NCBI GenBank assembly: GCA_022360075.1
Contig: JAKSDN010000349.1
Location: 1-5,651, forward strand
DNA length: 5,651 nucleotides
Direction: 5' to 3'
Source of the DNA: Kiloniellales bacterium
Lineage (GTDB): Bacteria > Pseudomonadota > Alphaproteobacteria > Kiloniellales > JAKSDN01
Shown: piece after piece, positions 5,596 to 5,651 of the stretch
Numbering within the stretch: the stretch's first letter is position 1
Layout: every line of letters begins with the position of its first letter
The notes under the pieces: model-generated
Database searches by the model: none
What the model was told of the DNA's origin: nothing
Seen by the model: the letters and a program-made list of their open reading frames with translations, nothing else
Translations under genes and position numbers: made by a program

Positions 5596-5651
5596 ATGGC
5601 TGTCACTTCAGAGCTCACGCCGATCAAGCGCGACAAGACCCTGAGCGAGCA
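5596..5651 (+). CDS. Start of a further gene, possibly a second GntR-family regulator (partial)
   Basis: Eighteen codons are visible before the window ends: MAVTSELTPIKRDKTLSE, followed by Gln or His. An in-frame TGA at 5584-5586 means the frame cannot begin further upstream, so ATG 5596 is the first possible start. AAGGA (5578-5582) lies 13 bases before it, somewhat far. The segment K-T-L-S-E-[Q/H] resembles the entry to the GntR winged helix (typically T-L-S-E-Q-V-Y-x-x-L) and parallels E-T-L-S-D-R-V-Y in the regulator at 3060-3785. This is suggestive only, because the diagnostic helix-turn-helix lies outside the window. Another frame, open from ATG 5523 to the window end, gives an Arg/Gln-rich sequence without family resemblance and is less likely. 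Confidence 0.5.
   Translation, partial: MAVTSELTPIKRDKTLSE

Noticed and set aside
5424..5636. Minus-strand 70-codon frame in the right-hand gap
   Set aside because: There is no family resemblance or ribosome site. It spans both the repeat-rich non-coding patch and the start of the + strand gene at 5596.
5513..5644. 43-codon frame from ATG 5513
   Set aside because: It is a short frame with no recognisable family, overlaps the better-supported start at 5596, and has no Shine-Dalgarno sequence close to its start.

Overview
The window is a compact, high-GC stretch of bacterial chromosome (or a large replicon) with every recognised gene on the + strand. Coding DNA strongly prefers G/C at third positions; positions 4321-4380, for example, are 45/60 G+C. 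ATGA and GTGA stop/start overlaps are used. The gene families and style fit a proteobacterium, most likely an alphaproteobacterium such as a soil or plant-associated Rhizobiales/Rhodospirillales member. That placement is inferred from style only, since no taxonomic marker gene is present.

Layout: (1) 1-127, the C-terminal end of an ABC transporter ATPase (TOBE domain); (2) 124-1038 and 1035-1880, two inner-membrane permeases of the polyamine/opine/phosphonate type (PotB-like, then PotC-like), each overlapping the gene before it by 4 bp; (3) 1912-2967, a secreted periplasmic solute-binding protein behind a near-perfect Shine-Dalgarno sequence; (4) 2968-3059, a short gap filled by very GC-rich inverted repeats; (5) 3060-3785, a GntR/FCD transcriptional regulator; (6) 3797-5254, a cytoplasmic amidase-signature hydrolase, 11 bp after the regulator; (7) 5255-5595, a non-coding region that becomes AT-richer (26/60 G+C at 5461-5520) and holds operator-like palindromes; (8) 5596-5651, the start of another gene whose first residues resemble the N-terminus of a second GntR-type regulator.

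How it fits together (inference): the binding protein captures a small, probably nitrogenous or carboxylated, solute in the periplasm. The two permeases and the ATPase import it, and the cytoplasmic amidase cleaves an amide bond in it or in a breakdown product. The GntR/FCD protein probably senses a substrate or product and controls the unit. The substrate cannot be read from the sequence. The usual amine-binding aspartate of PotD is not evident in the binding protein, so 'spermidine/putrescine transporter' would be an over-call. The families are all well known. What is worth a second look is the specific import-plus-amidase pairing, the stem-loops inside the operon, and the operator-like region before the second putative regulator. 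I saw no mobile element, CRISPR array, RNA gene or defence system.
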